A DNA stretch of 64,000 bases from Niveispirillum irakense DSM 11586. GTDB lineage: Bacteria > Pseudomonadota > Alphaproteobacteria > Azospirillales > Azospirillaceae. The position numbers and the translations under genes were made by a program. The notes under the pieces are model-generated. The model had not been told where the DNA came from, made no database searches, and worked only from the letters and a program-made list of their open reading frames with translations. Shown piece after piece: positions 44,477-54,530 of the stretch; the stretch's first letter is position 1, and each line of letters opens with the position of its first letter. The DNA is taken from assembly GCF_000429645.1 (NCBI RefSeq), contig NZ_AUCG01000005.1, positions 1 through 64,000 of the forward strand, in the 5' to 3' direction.

Positions 44477-47143
44477 TCAGGCCGCCGAACTGGCCGGTCG
44501 GCTATCCCAGCCGAGCTGGGGCACCATGTCGAGGTCGATGCGGAAGTCGCCGGCGGCGTCATCCCAATCGACTTTGGCGGCGGCAATGCTTTGCCGCGCG
44601 GCCAAGCTTTCCAGCAGGCGCCGCGACAGGGCCGGCATAAGCGAACGCGACAGCACATGCTCGATGGCACGCGCCCCCATGTCGCCTTCACCGCAGCGGG
44701 CCAGCAGCCGTTCCACGACGGCGGTGGAAACGGTGAGGCCGGCGCCATAGGTCTGGCGCACACGGGCCCGCAGCCGTTCCAACTGGATATCGATGATGGC
44801 GCGCAACTGATCGCCGCTCAGCGGCAGATAGGGCACCAGCGTGACGCGGCCCAGGAAAGCCGCCTTGTAATGTTTCAGCAATTCCGGGTGCAGCATCCCG
44901 GCCAGCCCATGCGCATCGGGCAGCGTGTCGGGATCGCCCCCTAGCGCCATCAGCAGGTCGGCACCGGCATTGGATGCCATCAGGATGGTGGTGTTGCGGA
45001 AATCGATGTCGCGCCCTTCGCCGTCGCGCAGGATGCCTTTGTCGAACACCTGATAGAACACGTCCTGCACGCCGGGATGGGCCTTCTCCATCTCGTCCAG
45101 CAGAAGCACACCATAGGGACGGCGGCGCACGGCTTCGGTCAGCACCCCGCCCTCGCCATAACCGACATAGCCCGGCGGGGAACCCATCAGGAGGGACACC
45201 TTGTGCTCTTCCTTGAATTCCGACATGTTGATGACGGTCAGGCTCTGTTCCCCGCCATAGAGCATGTCGGCCAGCGCCAGGGCTGTTTCCGTTTTGCCGA
45301 CGCCGCTGGGGCCGGCCAGCAGGAACACGGCCGGCGGCTTGCGCGGATCATGGATGCCGGCGCGCGCTGTGTGCAGCACATCGGCGATCAGACCCAGCGC
45401 GCCATCCTGGCCCACCACCCGCTTACGCAGCCGGTCTTCCAGGCCCAGCACATTCTCCACCTCCGAGGACAGCATCCGGCCGACCGGGATGCCGGTCCAG
45501 CGGGCGACGACGCTGGCCACGGCGGCGGCCGTCACATCATCATGCAGCAGCGGGGTTTCCCCCTGCAGGGCGGCCAGTTCGCGGCGCAAGGTCGCATGCC
45601 GCTCCCGCAGGCCCATCGCCTCGTCCTCGTCCAGAACTGCGGCATCCGGGTCCTCCAACCTGGCGCCGGTATCGGCAATCTTGCCGATCAGAGCCTGTTC
45701 GGCCTCCCAGCGTCCGGTCAGTTCCGCCTTGCGGGCCCGCACGTCCGCCAGCCGTTCGGCCAGCGCATCCAGGGCGTTATCATGGTCGGTACCCAGGCGG
45801 GTTTCCCGCATCAGCACGGCCTGTTCGGCCTCGATGGTTTCAACGTCGCGGCCCAAGGCTTCCAGTGCCTCCGGCGTGCCGGCCCGGCTCATGGCAACCA
45901 TGGCGCAGGCGGTGTCCAGCAGGCTGACGCATTTGTCGGGCAATTGCCGGCCGCTGATATAGCGGTGAGAGAGATGTACGGATGCCCGCACCGCCTCATC
46001 CAGGATGCGCACACCATGGTGGCGCTCCAGGGTCGGCACCAGACCGCGCATCATGGCGATGGCCATCCTGGGATCCGGCTCCTCCACCTTCACCGGCTGG
46101 AAGCGGCGGGTCAGGGCGGCGTCGCGCTCGACATAGCGCTTATACTCGCTCCAGGTGGTAGCGGCGATCATGCGCAGCGCACCGCGGGCCAGGTCGGGCT
46201 TCAGCAGGTTGGCAGCATCGCCCTGCCCAGCCTGTCCGCCGGCACCAATCAGGGTATGCGCCTCGTCCACGAACAGGATCACCGGCTTGGGCGATCCCTT
46301 CACCTCGTCGATCACGCCTTTCAGGCGGTTCTCGAACTCCCCCTTCACTCCGGCCCCGGCCTGCAACAGCCCCAGATCCAGGGTGCGAATGGAAACCTCG
46401 CGCAATGCGGCAGGCACGTCACCGGCTGCGATGCGCAGGGCCAGGCTTTCCACAACGGCAGTCTTGCCGACGCCCGCCTCGCCCACCAGGATCGGGTTGT
46501 TCTGGCGGCGACGGGTCAGAATATCCACCACCTGCCGCACTTCGGCATCGCGGCCGATGATCGGGTCGATGCGACCGTCACGGGCCTCCTGGGTCAGGTC
46601 GATCGTATAGGCGTCCAGGTTGGGCATACGGCCACCGGTGTGCGGCGGTGCCGCGCCGCCCTCGGCGCCCGTCTGGCGGGCTGGATCGACGGCGGCCATG
46701 GCTTCAAGCCCGGCGCGGTCCAGATCGGCTAGCCATCCAGCCAGATCACCCATCGCCAAATTGCCCCGCTCATCCTGGCAGAGCGCCAACAGCAGGTGCA
46801 GTGGGCTGACGGAAGCAGCCTTGAAACGCAGCGATGCGACCAGCCACGCCTCGCGCATGAGCGTCACCACGCGCGGGGAAAAGGCCGGCGGTCGGCTACT
46901 GCCCGTGCGGCAGCGTTCCAGGGCGCGTTCCAGAACCCGGCGGAGCGCATCTTCGGTCACCCCCAGACGGCGCAGCGCCGGCGCCAGCACGCCATCGGGC
47001 CGATCCAGCAGAGCCAGCAACCAATGCTCGATCTCAATCTCATAATGGCTGCGGGCCATGGCGGTACCGGCTGCAGCCTCAAGCGCACGGCGCGAATATT
47101 CATCCAGGCTTGCCACCAGGGTTCTCAAATCCATCGCATCCAT
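44477..47143 (-). CDS. clpV: T6SS sheath-disassembly ATPase ClpV (TssH)
   Basis: 888 residues. N-domain (1-160) with the helix that binds the contracted sheath, AAA+ domain 1 (GEAGVGKTAVVE, IRTLDLGLLQAG), coiled-coil middle domain (~400-510) and AAA+ domain 2 (GPSGVGKTETAL, GSPPGYVGYGEGGVLT). Both Walker A/B sets are intact. ClpV recycles contracted TssB/TssC sheaths. Preceded by an AT-rich 189-bp gap that probably holds its own promoter for a clpV-hcp unit. Starts ATG 47143 or 47134. Confidence 0.95.
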   Translation of the reverse strand: MDAMDLRTLVASLDEYSRRALEAAAGTAMARSHYEIEIEHWLLALLDRPDGVLAPALRRLGVTEDALRRVLERALERCRTGSSRPPAFSPRVVTLMREAWLVASLRFKAASVSPLHLLLALCQDERGNLAMGDLAGWLADLDRAGLEAMAAVDPARQTGAEGGAAPPHTGGRMPNLDAYTIDLTQEARDGRIDPIIGRDAEVRQVVDILTRRRQNNPILVGEAGVGKTAVVESLALRIAAGDVPAALREVSIRTLDLGLLQAGAGVKGEFENRLKGVIDEVKGSPKPVILFVDEAHTLIGAGGQAGQGDAANLLKPDLARGALRMIAATTWSEYKRYVERDAALTRRFQPVKVEEPDPRMAIAMMRGLVPTLERHHGVRILDEAVRASVHLSHRYISGRQLPDKCVSLLDTACAMVAMSRAGTPEALEALGRDVETIEAEQAVLMRETRLGTDHDNALDALAERLADVRARKAELTGRWEAEQALIGKIADTGARLEDPDAAVLDEDEAMGLRERHATLRRELAALQGETPLLHDDVTAAAVASVVARWTGIPVGRMLSSEVENVLGLEDRLRKRVVGQDGALGLIADVLHTARAGIHDPRKPPAVFLLAGPSGVGKTETALALADMLYGGEQSLTVINMSEFKEEHKVSLLMGSPPGYVGYGEGGVLTEAVRRRPYGVLLLDEMEKAHPGVQDVFYQVFDKGILRDGEGRDIDFRNTTILMASNAGADLLMALGGDPDTLPDAHGLAGMLHPELLKHYKAAFLGRVTLVPYLPLSGDQLRAIIDIQLERLRARVRQTYGAGLTVSTAVVERLLARCGEGDMGARAIEHVLSRSLMPALSRRLLESLAARQSIAAAKVDWDDAAGDFRIDLDMVPQLGWDSRPASSAA

Positions 47144-47332
47144 GATTACCGCCTGTGTTCGATAAGGTTAGATGGCGCAGAGCCGAACGAAGCGTCACAA
47201 TTCGTAAATAATTGCATCATTTAAAAGAATCAAAATTGAATAACGTTATAGATACTGAAATTTTCAACCATATAAACCCGATATTGGGATTACCACTTCT
47301 GAACCAAGATATTTTTTATTTCTAAAGTACAG
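47144..47332 (-). promoter_or_regulatory. AT-rich gap and probable clpV-hcp promoter
   Basis: This is the longest untranslated stretch within the T6SS cluster and is strikingly AT-rich against its surroundings. It contains the short palindrome TGAAATTTTCA (47256-47266). No gene is evident. It likely carries the promoter and regulator site for clpV-hcp. Confidence 0.45.
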
Positions 47333-48388
47333 TCAACACTCATCAATACCACTAACATCGATCACTGTATCATCCGGATCTCTTACCATCGGAAATGCGC
47401 TCAGCCAGCCGTCGTACCCCAAACGCACCCCGGCAGTCGGGTGGCTATCCAAGACACAGTCGGGAACGTCATCGCGGCGCAGAATCAGCTGTACGTCAAA
47501 ATCCAGCCCGGCTCCGACATAGAGCCGGGTCAGTTCGACCAGACGCTTAAGGCCTGCCGCGCCGGGTAGGTGGTCCTGGAACTGTCGCCGTGACAGCGGG
47601 CCCAGGATCAGACGAAAACGCCCCTGCACATCCCACATGCGGGCACCAGCCACGCTATCCACGCCCAGACGGTTGTAACCGCCCAACTGTCCGAAGCTAC
47701 CCTGCAGGCAGGTCTGTTCGGACGCCGGAATGGCGATCCAGCGGCCATGAAACTGGCGTACCTGAACGGGCACCCCGCAGGCATCGGCCAGCATCCGTTC
47801 CAGGGAAACGGCGGCACGTGGCTGCTGGCTGAACAGACCGGCGAAATAGACCATCACCTCGTCACGCACCGACAAGCGTCCGCGCAGATGGGCGGTGCCG
47901 AAACCGGCCATGGACAGCAGCGCCATGGTGGCGGGATCACTGCCCGAGAGACCATGACGCTCGTAGAGCGCTGGCAGCCGATAGCGCCGCCAAGCCTGGA
48001 AGAACAGCGCCCCGATCCGGTCGTTAAACAGGTCCAGGAAAGCAGCGAACCCCGGCGTACGGTCCTTCAGGCTGCGGATGATGGTTTCGGTATAGACCTG
48101 CGGCAAGGCGGATACCGGGCCGGTCAGGGTCATCAGGTTCAGTGCCATGCCGGCCCGACCATCCCCCTCCTCCCCTGGACCCGGCAGTGAAAGCCGCTGG
48201 ATTTCATGGGCGGGGAAACTAAGCGAGGCATTGGCGGAAAACCGAACCGGAAGGTCGGAATCGTTTCCATCCTCGTTCGCCGCCGTCAATTGCCGTTCAA
48301 GCAATTGCACGGCGCGGAACAGATCAAACCGCTGCGGCTGATCGCGCAGCAGATCGATGAGCGGGGGTGGGTTGGTGGCGTGGCTCAT
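47333..48388 (-). CDS. tssG: T6SS baseplate protein TssG (ImpH)
   Basis: 351 residues of the VasB/ImpH family: PPLIDLLRDQPQRFDLFRAVQLLER at the start, then RFSANASLSFPAHEIQRL and FLDLFNDRIGALFFQAWRRYRLP. TssG joins TssF, TssE and TssK in baseplate wedges. The start ATG overlaps the tssF stop (ATGA). Confidence 0.94.
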   Translation of the reverse strand: MSHATNPPPLIDLLRDQPQRFDLFRAVQLLERQLTAANEDGNDSDLPVRFSANASLSFPAHEIQRLSLPGPGEEGDGRAGMALNLMTLTGPVSALPQVYTETIIRSLKDRTPGFAAFLDLFNDRIGALFFQAWRRYRLPALYERHGLSGSDPATMALLSMAGFGTAHLRGRLSVRDEVMVYFAGLFSQQPRAAVSLERMLADACGVPVQVRQFHGRWIAIPASEQTCLQGSFGQLGGYNRLGVDSVAGARMWDVQGRFRLILGPLSRRQFQDHLPGAAGLKRLVELTRLYVGAGLDFDVQLILRRDDVPDCVLDSHPTAGVRLGYDGWLSAFPMVRDPDDTVIDVSGIDEC

Positions 48389-50202
48389 ACCACCAACCCG
48401 CCACCGATCCGCGCCGGCCAGCGCGCCGTCAGTTCGCTGCGTCCCTTGGCGCGCAGGCCCAGTCGAGTGAAGGAATTGATGCTGGCATAGAGGGAGAAGA
48501 AACGCTCCAGCACGGCTGCCAGCAGAAAGATGCCAGTGGTGCCCACGCGCTCAGGATCCAACACCAGCTCGATATCCAGGCCCCGGCACAGGGTGGCGAC
48601 ATCGGTATGTGGGGCTCGCGCCGTCGCTCGTTTGGCGCTGACCGAGATGACGGCATCGACCAGGGCACGCGTTTCCGGCGTATCCTTCAGATCGTAAAGC
48701 CGCAGGATGGAACGCAGCGCATCAGCCCCATTCGGCCCCTCGACCAGTGATAGATGGTTCAGGGACAGGTGGGATATCAGCCGCCAGCGCGCGCCATTGC
48801 CCGTCTCTGGCCGGATCACCGGCGTCGGCGGCGTCAGGCAGACGATGGATTGCAGCGGGCCGCCATTGGACAGGATGAATTGCGGATGCCCGCCCCCGAA
48901 GGGAAGCTGGGCTGGCAGGTCGCGATTGAAGCACAGCGTCTCCACGCTCACCGTCCAGTCGGCGGGGACCGAAGGGTTCAGGCCCAGATCGACCAGGGAC
49001 AGGAACATATCTGTGCTGGGATCACGGCTGGATCGCGGACGGCGCATCGCGTGCCAGAAATGCTGCTGCCGGTCGGGGCGGGCCGACTGGTGGCTGCCAT
49101 AGAGCGGGGTGATTTCCACCTTTTCCCCGCGTGGGGAAGAGGCAGTGACGCGGTTGATAGCGTAGATTTCTCGCGCCTCCGGCCGCCTTGCATCCGGCTG
49201 CACCAGATATTCATTGACCTCATGGCCCAGGATGATCGGCTCCGCTGCCTGGCGGAACAGGTTGACCACCGGCACGCAACCCAGCGCGAACACGGCCGGG
49301 CGGACAAGTTTTTCCCCCTCCGGCCAAGCGCGGTCCAGATAGAGATAGATCTCCATCTCCTTGCCCACGCCCCGTAGGATACGTGCCGACAGGCCGCGCA
49401 AATCGACGAACAGGAACTTTTCCGGAAAGGCGAACAGCTCCGACAACAGACGGTAGCCGATGAAGGATTGCGGGCCATAGGGGACCATGCCGTCGTCGGG
49501 CTCGAACCCCACCGCCGACAGATGATCTGGCCCCAGCGTCACTGGCATCGGATCATTCACATCCTCCACCAGCGCCATGCCGATCACATTGTTCAGCAGC
49601 AGTTCATGCAGCCGGTACACCACCTCGGGCGCGCCGTTCAGGAAGAAGCGCAGCCGATCCGGACCCAGTTCCGTCAGGCTCATGCCCTGGGCGGTCGAGG
49701 CGATTTTCAGGCGCAGCACGGACTTGGCCTGACGCGCGACCGGCACCAGAGGTGCGGCGGCTGGCATGGAGGCCAAGCTGGCCGCCGTCACATGGATCGG
49801 CCAGATTTCCGTGGGCATGGTGGTGCGGAAACGGCAGGGCTCGCCGCGCACCGGCTCCGTTTCCAGCGCCGCGCCGCGCGGCACGGCATGGCTGCCGGTC
49901 AGTTCCGGTGCCGCCTTCATCTGCACCACGGCCATGGAGGGCATGGGCGTCACGTAATGCGGATACAGCATGCCCAGCAGGGCGTCGGTCAGTTCCGGGA
50001 AATCATCATCCAGCTTCTGGCGCACGCGCGCTGTCAGATAGGCAAAGCTTTCGATCAGCCGAGCGACATGCGGGTCGTCCACGGCATTCGGGCTGACACG
50101 CAGATTGCCGGCGACCTTAGGATTGTCGGACGCGAACTGCGCGGCGGATCGCCGGATGGAGGCCAGTTCCTGGGAATAGAAGGAAAGGAACGTATCAGGC
50201 AT
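48385..50202 (-). CDS. tssF: T6SS baseplate protein TssF (ImpG)
   Basis: 605 residues of the VasA/ImpG family: LSFYSQELASIRRSAAQFASDNPKVAGNL, VARLIESFAYLTARVRQKLDDDFPELTDALLGMLYPHY and RVTASSPRGEKVEITPLY. Forms the TssF2-TssG wedge core. ATG 50202 lies inside the tssE 3' end (8-base overlap); a GTG at 50211 is the alternative. Confidence 0.95.
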   Translation of the reverse strand: MPDTFLSFYSQELASIRRSAAQFASDNPKVAGNLRVSPNAVDDPHVARLIESFAYLTARVRQKLDDDFPELTDALLGMLYPHYVTPMPSMAVVQMKAAPELTGSHAVPRGAALETEPVRGEPCRFRTTMPTEIWPIHVTAASLASMPAAAPLVPVARQAKSVLRLKIASTAQGMSLTELGPDRLRFFLNGAPEVVYRLHELLLNNVIGMALVEDVNDPMPVTLGPDHLSAVGFEPDDGMVPYGPQSFIGYRLLSELFAFPEKFLFVDLRGLSARILRGVGKEMEIYLYLDRAWPEGEKLVRPAVFALGCVPVVNLFRQAAEPIILGHEVNEYLVQPDARRPEAREIYAINRVTASSPRGEKVEITPLYGSHQSARPDRQQHFWHAMRRPRSSRDPSTDMFLSLVDLGLNPSVPADWTVSVETLCFNRDLPAQLPFGGGHPQFILSNGGPLQSIVCLTPPTPVIRPETGNGARWRLISHLSLNHLSLVEGPNGADALRSILRLYDLKDTPETRALVDAVISVSAKRATARAPHTDVATLCRGLDIELVLDPERVGTTGIFLLAAVLERFFSLYASINSFTRLGLRAKGRSELTARWPARIGGGLVV

Positions 50203-50683
50203 GGCTGCCACTCTTGATGGAGAAGGTCTGGCTGACCGGATCGAAGACGGATTCGAACACGATGGGCTCCGGCGACGGCTCCACCCGGATCACCGCCTCC
50301 ACCCGGAAACGCAGGGTACGGTCAAGCGCATGGTCGCTGGAAATGACGGAAACAGAGACGGCAGCCAGACGCGGTTCGAAATGGCGGATCGCCGTTTCCA
50401 GGGCGCGACCGAACAGGACGTGTCGCTCGGCTGTCGCCATGTTGATGGCTGTGAAGTCGGGGATACCGTAGCGCAGGGGACTGCGCGCCAGTTCCCCGAT
50501 CTCCCCGCCCGGCACGCCGGGCCGGCGGCGGGTGTTCAGCAGTGCCTCCAAGTCGCGACGGATCGCCTGCTTCAACTGGGCCAGTGCGGTGTTCCAGCCA
50601 ACCTGACGCAGGGCCGGGCCTTCCACTGGCTGCAACAGACGGTCCAGGACGGAGGGGGTGATGGTGACGGGGGCCGGCGGCAT
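50195..50683 (-). CDS. tssE: T6SS baseplate protein TssE (ImpF, gp25-like)
   Basis: 162 residues of the gp25/lysozyme-like baseplate family. The conserved patch SPLRYGIPDFTAIN and the later IRHFEPRL are characteristic. It starts sheath polymerisation at the baseplate. ATG 50683 is four bases after the tagJ stop. Confidence 0.93.
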   Translation of the reverse strand: MPPAPVTITPSVLDRLLQPVEGPALRQVGWNTALAQLKQAIRRDLEALLNTRRRPGVPGGEIGELARSPLRYGIPDFTAINMATAERHVLFGRALETAIRHFEPRLAAVSVSVISSDHALDRTLRFRVEAVIRVEPSPEPIVFESVFDPVSQTFSIKSGSHA

Positions 50684-50687
50684 GGTC

Positions 50688-51485
50688 TTACGCGGCCTCA
50701 CGGCTTTGGAAGCGCAGACCCGTCAGTTCCATCACCGGTACGGCACGGTCGCCGACGAGGAAACAGCGCTGCCCCTTGCCTCGTACCAGCCCGTCGCAGT
50801 CGTCGATCCAGTCGGTGGCGCGGCCCAGCTTGAAGCCGGCACTGTCCGGCGCGATGCCGGCATAGATTGCGGGCATGTAGAGGGTGCCAGCGGTGCCGTC
50901 ATTCATGGTCACCCGCACCTCCCGCCAGATCAAATCCAGCAGGTGCTTGCCCGGCACGAAATCCAGCCCCGCCACATCACCCTGATCGACCCACAGATAG
51001 CGGCCATCCATGGTCAGCAGTTCCAGCAGGCCACCGATACTGTCATCCAAATCACGAAAATCGTCGAACCCCTGGCCGGTGGCGGGAATACGCGCCACCT
51101 CCGCCTGGGCATAGAGATCGGCAGCAGCCTTCGCGTCTCCTTCCCGCCACTTCACCCCCGCCTCCAGATGCAGGCGCACGCTCTGCGTCGCCTCACGCAG
51201 CAGTTCCGGCGGGCGACCGGCGCGATACCAGTCCTGGCGCGCCGTCTCTGCCCGGATCAGGTGACGGACGACGCTGACCCGGCGCTGGAACTCCGGTGCC
51301 TGGTTCAGCAGGATGGCGAGCTGCGCATCGGCGCGCTCCAGGTCACCATTGATGCAGAACAGTTCGGCCAGCCGGAAACGGACGGCACGGTCGGTCGGCG
51401 ACTGGCGCACCTTGTCGGTGGCGGTGGCGATGGCGCCGGGCAGGTCATCGGCATCGATGCGGTCTTGCAGGGCGGTGGCGGTCAT
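50688..51485 (-). CDS. tagJ: T6SS accessory protein TagJ (ImpE/SciE)
   Basis: 265 residues. The helical N-terminal region has tetratricopeptide-like character (RFRLAELFCINGDLERADAQLAILLNQAPEF). The C-terminal part with FVPGKHLLDLIWREVRVTMNDG is typical of ImpE/SciE. TagJ proteins bind TssB and can modulate ClpV-sheath interaction. ATG 51485 with AAGGA upstream. A 97-base leader with two overlapping hairpins precedes it. Confidence 0.9.
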   Translation of the reverse strand: MTATALQDRIDADDLPGAIATATDKVRQSPTDRAVRFRLAELFCINGDLERADAQLAILLNQAPEFQRRVSVVRHLIRAETARQDWYRAGRPPELLREATQSVRLHLEAGVKWREGDAKAAADLYAQAEVARIPATGQGFDDFRDLDDSIGGLLELLTMDGRYLWVDQGDVAGLDFVPGKHLLDLIWREVRVTMNDGTAGTLYMPAIYAGIAPDSAGFKLGRATDWIDDCDGLVRGKGQRCFLVGDRAVPVMELTGLRFQSREAA

Positions 51486-51510
51486 GGACGTTAATTCCTT
51501 ACAGGAAAAA

Positions 51511-51566
51511 GACTTGCAGCTTGGCTTCGACAAGCTGCCTCCCCCCGCGAAAAGGGGGGAAGGCAG
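51511..51566 (-). promoter_or_regulatory. Attenuator-like pair of alternative hairpins before tagJ
   Basis: On the minus-strand transcript, hairpin 1 is CTGCC-TT-CCCCCC / GGGGGG-A-GGCAG. Hairpin 2 is GCAGCTTG / CAAGCTGC (7-base loop) followed by AAGTCTTTTT. They share the GCAG segment (51535-51538) and so exclude each other. Hairpin 2 plus its T-run resembles an intrinsic terminator. Confidence 0.5.
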
Positions 51567-51582
51567 GAAGAAACTTCACGCG

Positions 51583-53037
51583 TCACGCCTGCGGCCCCAC
51601 CAGTTCCGTCACCAGGCGGAAACTGGTCTGGATGTCGTCAAGTTGAAAATGCGGCTTCAGATGAATGACGCAGCCGAAGGCGCCGGGCCGGCCGGCAATG
51701 TCGCGCACCTGCACCTCCGCCTCGCGCAGCGGATAGCGGGCCTTGAAGGCGGTGGCAGCATCATCATTGCCCAGGCAATAGCTGCGCAGCCAGTTGCGCA
51801 GGTGATCCTCGAAATCCGAGGCGGTCGCGAAGGAGCCGATCTTGTCGCGGCCGATCAGCTTGATGTAATGGGCGAAGCGTGAGGCGCAGAGGACATATTG
51901 CAGCATCGCCGACAGCCGCGCATTCGACGTGGCCGTGGCCCGGTCATATGTCTTGGCATTGTGCAGGGATTGGGTACTGTAGAAGACGCAGGCATCCAGG
52001 TAGCCGACGCGCGACAGCGGCACCATGCCCATCTCACTCAACTGCTTTTCCTGGGTATCAGAGAGATAGACCTCCAGCGGTGCTGCCGTCGGGCCAGAAT
52101 GGCCAAAGGATGGGAAGGCGTGGCCGGGGAAGTCCATGACGACGCCGCCCGTATCCATCTCCTCCGGCGCGCCCCGGATATCGGCGAACCAGCCATAATG
52201 ATGGTAGGCCCGCATCGCCACCGTGGCGAAGGCGAAGGCGGCATTGCCCCAAAGATAATCTCTCGCACCCGGCCGCCCGGCATGTTCGGCGAAGCGGAAC
52301 CCGTCGACACGGGACGGATCGTGGCCATAGGGCCGGCGCATCAGGATGCGCGGCAGGGCCAAACCGACGAACCGTGCATCGTCGGCATCGCGCAAGGCCC
52401 GCCAGCGGATGAAATCCGGCCCGTCGAAGGACCGCGACAGGTCCGCCGTGCCGCCCATGTCGCTGAAACTGTCCAGCCCGAACAGAGCCGGCGAGCAACT
52501 GGTGACGAAGGGGCAGAAGGCTGCCGCCGCCACGGCGGCGATGGATTTCAGCGTTCCCACATCGTCGGTCGGGTGATCGGCGCTGCGATTATGGCGGACA
52601 TAGTAATCGCCGATCAGCAGGCCGAATGGCTCCCCACCCGGCGTGCCAAATTCCTCATTGTAGACCTTGGCGAAAAGCTGGCTCTGGTCGAACTCGATCG
52701 ATCGTTCCAAATCGCGCGCCAGTTCCCGCCAGGCCACGTCCAGCATGCGGATCTTCACCGCCCGCGCCGACGCCGCCGTCTCGACAAGCTGAAGCAGGCC
52801 CCGCCAGGAGGCCTCCAACTGCTGAAAGCGCGGATGATGCAGGATGGCGTTCACCTGCGCCGTCAGCAGCCGGTCAATGGCGGCGATCATCTGGTCAATG
52901 ATCAGCCGCTTGTCGGGATGGCGACGCAAGGACGCGCGCCAGTCGGCGCCCCCCGTGGCCGGGGCGGGGTGCCGGACGGGTGAGTTACCCGCCGGCGCCG
53001 CCTTGGTCGGGGGCGTCAACTCCAGGGTTTGATGCAT
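51583..53037 (-). CDS. Second TssC-like sheath protein (ImpD, TssC40 type)
   Basis: 484 residues paralogous to the adjacent TssC: KRLIIDQMIAAIDRLLTAQVNAILHHPRFQQLEASWRGL, then [21 protein letters not shown] and PRILMRRPYGHDPSRVDGFRF. Two TssC proteins in tandem are characteristic of Agrobacterium/Rhizobium-type imp loci. ATG 53037 overlaps the tssC stop (TAATG). The special role of the second copy is unsettled. Confidence 0.9.
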   Translation of the reverse strand: MHQTLELTPPTKAAPAGNSPVRHPAPATGGADWRASLRRHPDKRLIIDQMIAAIDRLLTAQVNAILHHPRFQQLEASWRGLLQLVETAASARAVKIRMLDVAWRELARDLERSIEFDQSQLFAKVYNEEFGTPGGEPFGLLIGDYYVRHNRSADHPTDDVGTLKSIAAVAAAAFCPFVTSCSPALFGLDSFSDMGGTADLSRSFDGPDFIRWRALRDADDARFVGLALPRILMRRPYGHDPSRVDGFRFAEHAGRPGARDYLWGNAAFAFATVAMRAYHHYGWFADIRGAPEEMDTGGVVMDFPGHAFPSFGHSGPTAAPLEVYLSDTQEKQLSEMGMVPLSRVGYLDACVFYSTQSLHNAKTYDRATATSNARLSAMLQYVLCASRFAHYIKLIGRDKIGSFATASDFEDHLRNWLRSYCLGNDDAATAFKARYPLREAEVQVRDIAGRPGAFGCVIHLKPHFQLDDIQTSFRLVTELVGPQA

Positions 53038-54530
53038 TATTGCTTGCTCGGGATGCGGGCCACCATGCGCAGGGACGTGGTCAGCTCTTCCATCTGCAGC
53101 CAAGGCCGCAACCAGGCGATGGCGTTATAGGAGCCGGGCTTGCCGGGGATTTCCTTCACCGTGATCTTCGCCTCACGCAGCGGATAGGCGGCCTTCATCT
53201 CCTGGCCGGCCCCTTCGTTGGCGTTGACATAATTGTTGATCCAGCGGTTCAGCCAAGCCTCGCAATCCTCGACCTCCAGGAAGGAGCCGATCTTGTCGCG
53301 CGCCATCACCTTCAGGTAATGGGCGAACCGCGAGGTCGCCATCATATAGGGGAGGCGGGCGGAGATGGCGGCGTTGGCCGTCGCGTCAGGCCGGTCGTAC
53401 TTCTTGGGCTTCTGTACGGTCTGGGCGCCGAAGAACACGGCATAGTCAGTGTTCTTGTAATGGCAGAGCGGCAGGAAGCCCAGCTTGCCCAATTCGGCGT
53501 CGCGACGGTCGGTGATGCCGATCTCCGTCGGGCATTTCTGGTCCGGATCGCCATCATCGCTGGTGAAGATATAGGTTGGCAGGCTTTCCACCTTGCCCCC
53601 ACCTTCCGCACCGCGGATGGCGGTGCACCAGCCATACTTGGCGAACGCCTCCGTCATGCGCGCACCCATAACGTAGGACGCGTTCATCCAGCAATAATGG
53701 TCATGCTCCTGCGACTGGTTGCGCCCGTCCCTGCCGGGCGGCGTTTCCTCGTAATTGAACTCATCGATGGTCAGCGTGTTCGACCCATAGGGCAGGCGCG
53801 CCAGGACGCGCGGCATGGTCAGGGTGACGAAACGACTGTCCTCGCTGTCCCGGAAGCTGCGCCACTGGGTATATTCGACCGTGTCGAAGATCTTCTCCAG
53901 ATCGCGCGGCTTGGCCAGATCCCGGAAATCCTGAAAACCGAAAAGCTTCGGGCTGGCAGCCGACACGAAGGGCGCGAAGGCGGCGGCCGAGATGGACGAG
54001 ATGCTGGTCAGCATCTGCACATCCTCGGGATGGTTGGTGAATTCATAATCACCGATCAGCATGCCATAGGGCTCACCGCCCGGCGTGCCGAACTCGTTCT
54101 CGTAGAGCTTCTTGAACAGTTCGCTCTGGTCGAACTCCACCGCCTTGGACAGATCCTTCATCAGTTCGCGCTTGCGCACGTTCAGGACGCGGATTTTCAG
54201 GTTGGCGCTGGTCTCAGTATTCATCACCATGTGATGCAAACCGCGCCAGCTTCCTTCCAATTTCAGGAAGTCAGGGTGGTGCATGATGGCGGCAAGCTGC
54301 TTGGACAGCTTGGCGTCCAGCGCCTTAACCGCCTCATTGATGGTCAAGGTCAAGTTACGGCTGTAGGTGACGGTGCCGTTCAGCGCCTCCTGCGTCAGGG
54401 TGCGCAGCAGTTCCTCAACACGGGACGGCTCGGTCTGCTTGGTGGCGCTGATGGCCTGGTCCAGCAGCGACAAGCCGCCTTCCAGGGTTTCCGCCTCGGA
54501 ACGGGGGGAGACAAGCGTTTGGGCGGACAT
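53037..54530 (-). CDS. tssC: T6SS sheath protein TssC (ImpC)
   Basis: 497 residues of the VipB family: [75 protein letters not shown] and a C-terminal [15 protein letters not shown]. Forms the contractile sheath with TssB. ATG 54530 overlaps the tssB stop by one base (TGATG). Confidence 0.96.
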   Translation of the reverse strand: MSAQTLVSPRSEAETLEGGLSLLDQAISATKQTEPSRVEELLRTLTQEALNGTVTYSRNLTLTINEAVKALDAKLSKQLAAIMHHPDFLKLEGSWRGLHHMVMNTETSANLKIRVLNVRKRELMKDLSKAVEFDQSELFKKLYENEFGTPGGEPYGMLIGDYEFTNHPEDVQMLTSISSISAAAFAPFVSAASPKLFGFQDFRDLAKPRDLEKIFDTVEYTQWRSFRDSEDSRFVTLTMPRVLARLPYGSNTLTIDEFNYEETPPGRDGRNQSQEHDHYCWMNASYVMGARMTEAFAKYGWCTAIRGAEGGGKVESLPTYIFTSDDGDPDQKCPTEIGITDRRDAELGKLGFLPLCHYKNTDYAVFFGAQTVQKPKKYDRPDATANAAISARLPYMMATSRFAHYLKVMARDKIGSFLEVEDCEAWLNRWINNYVNANEGAGQEMKAAYPLREAKITVKEIPGKPGSYNAIAWLRPWLQMEELTTSLRMVARIPSKQ

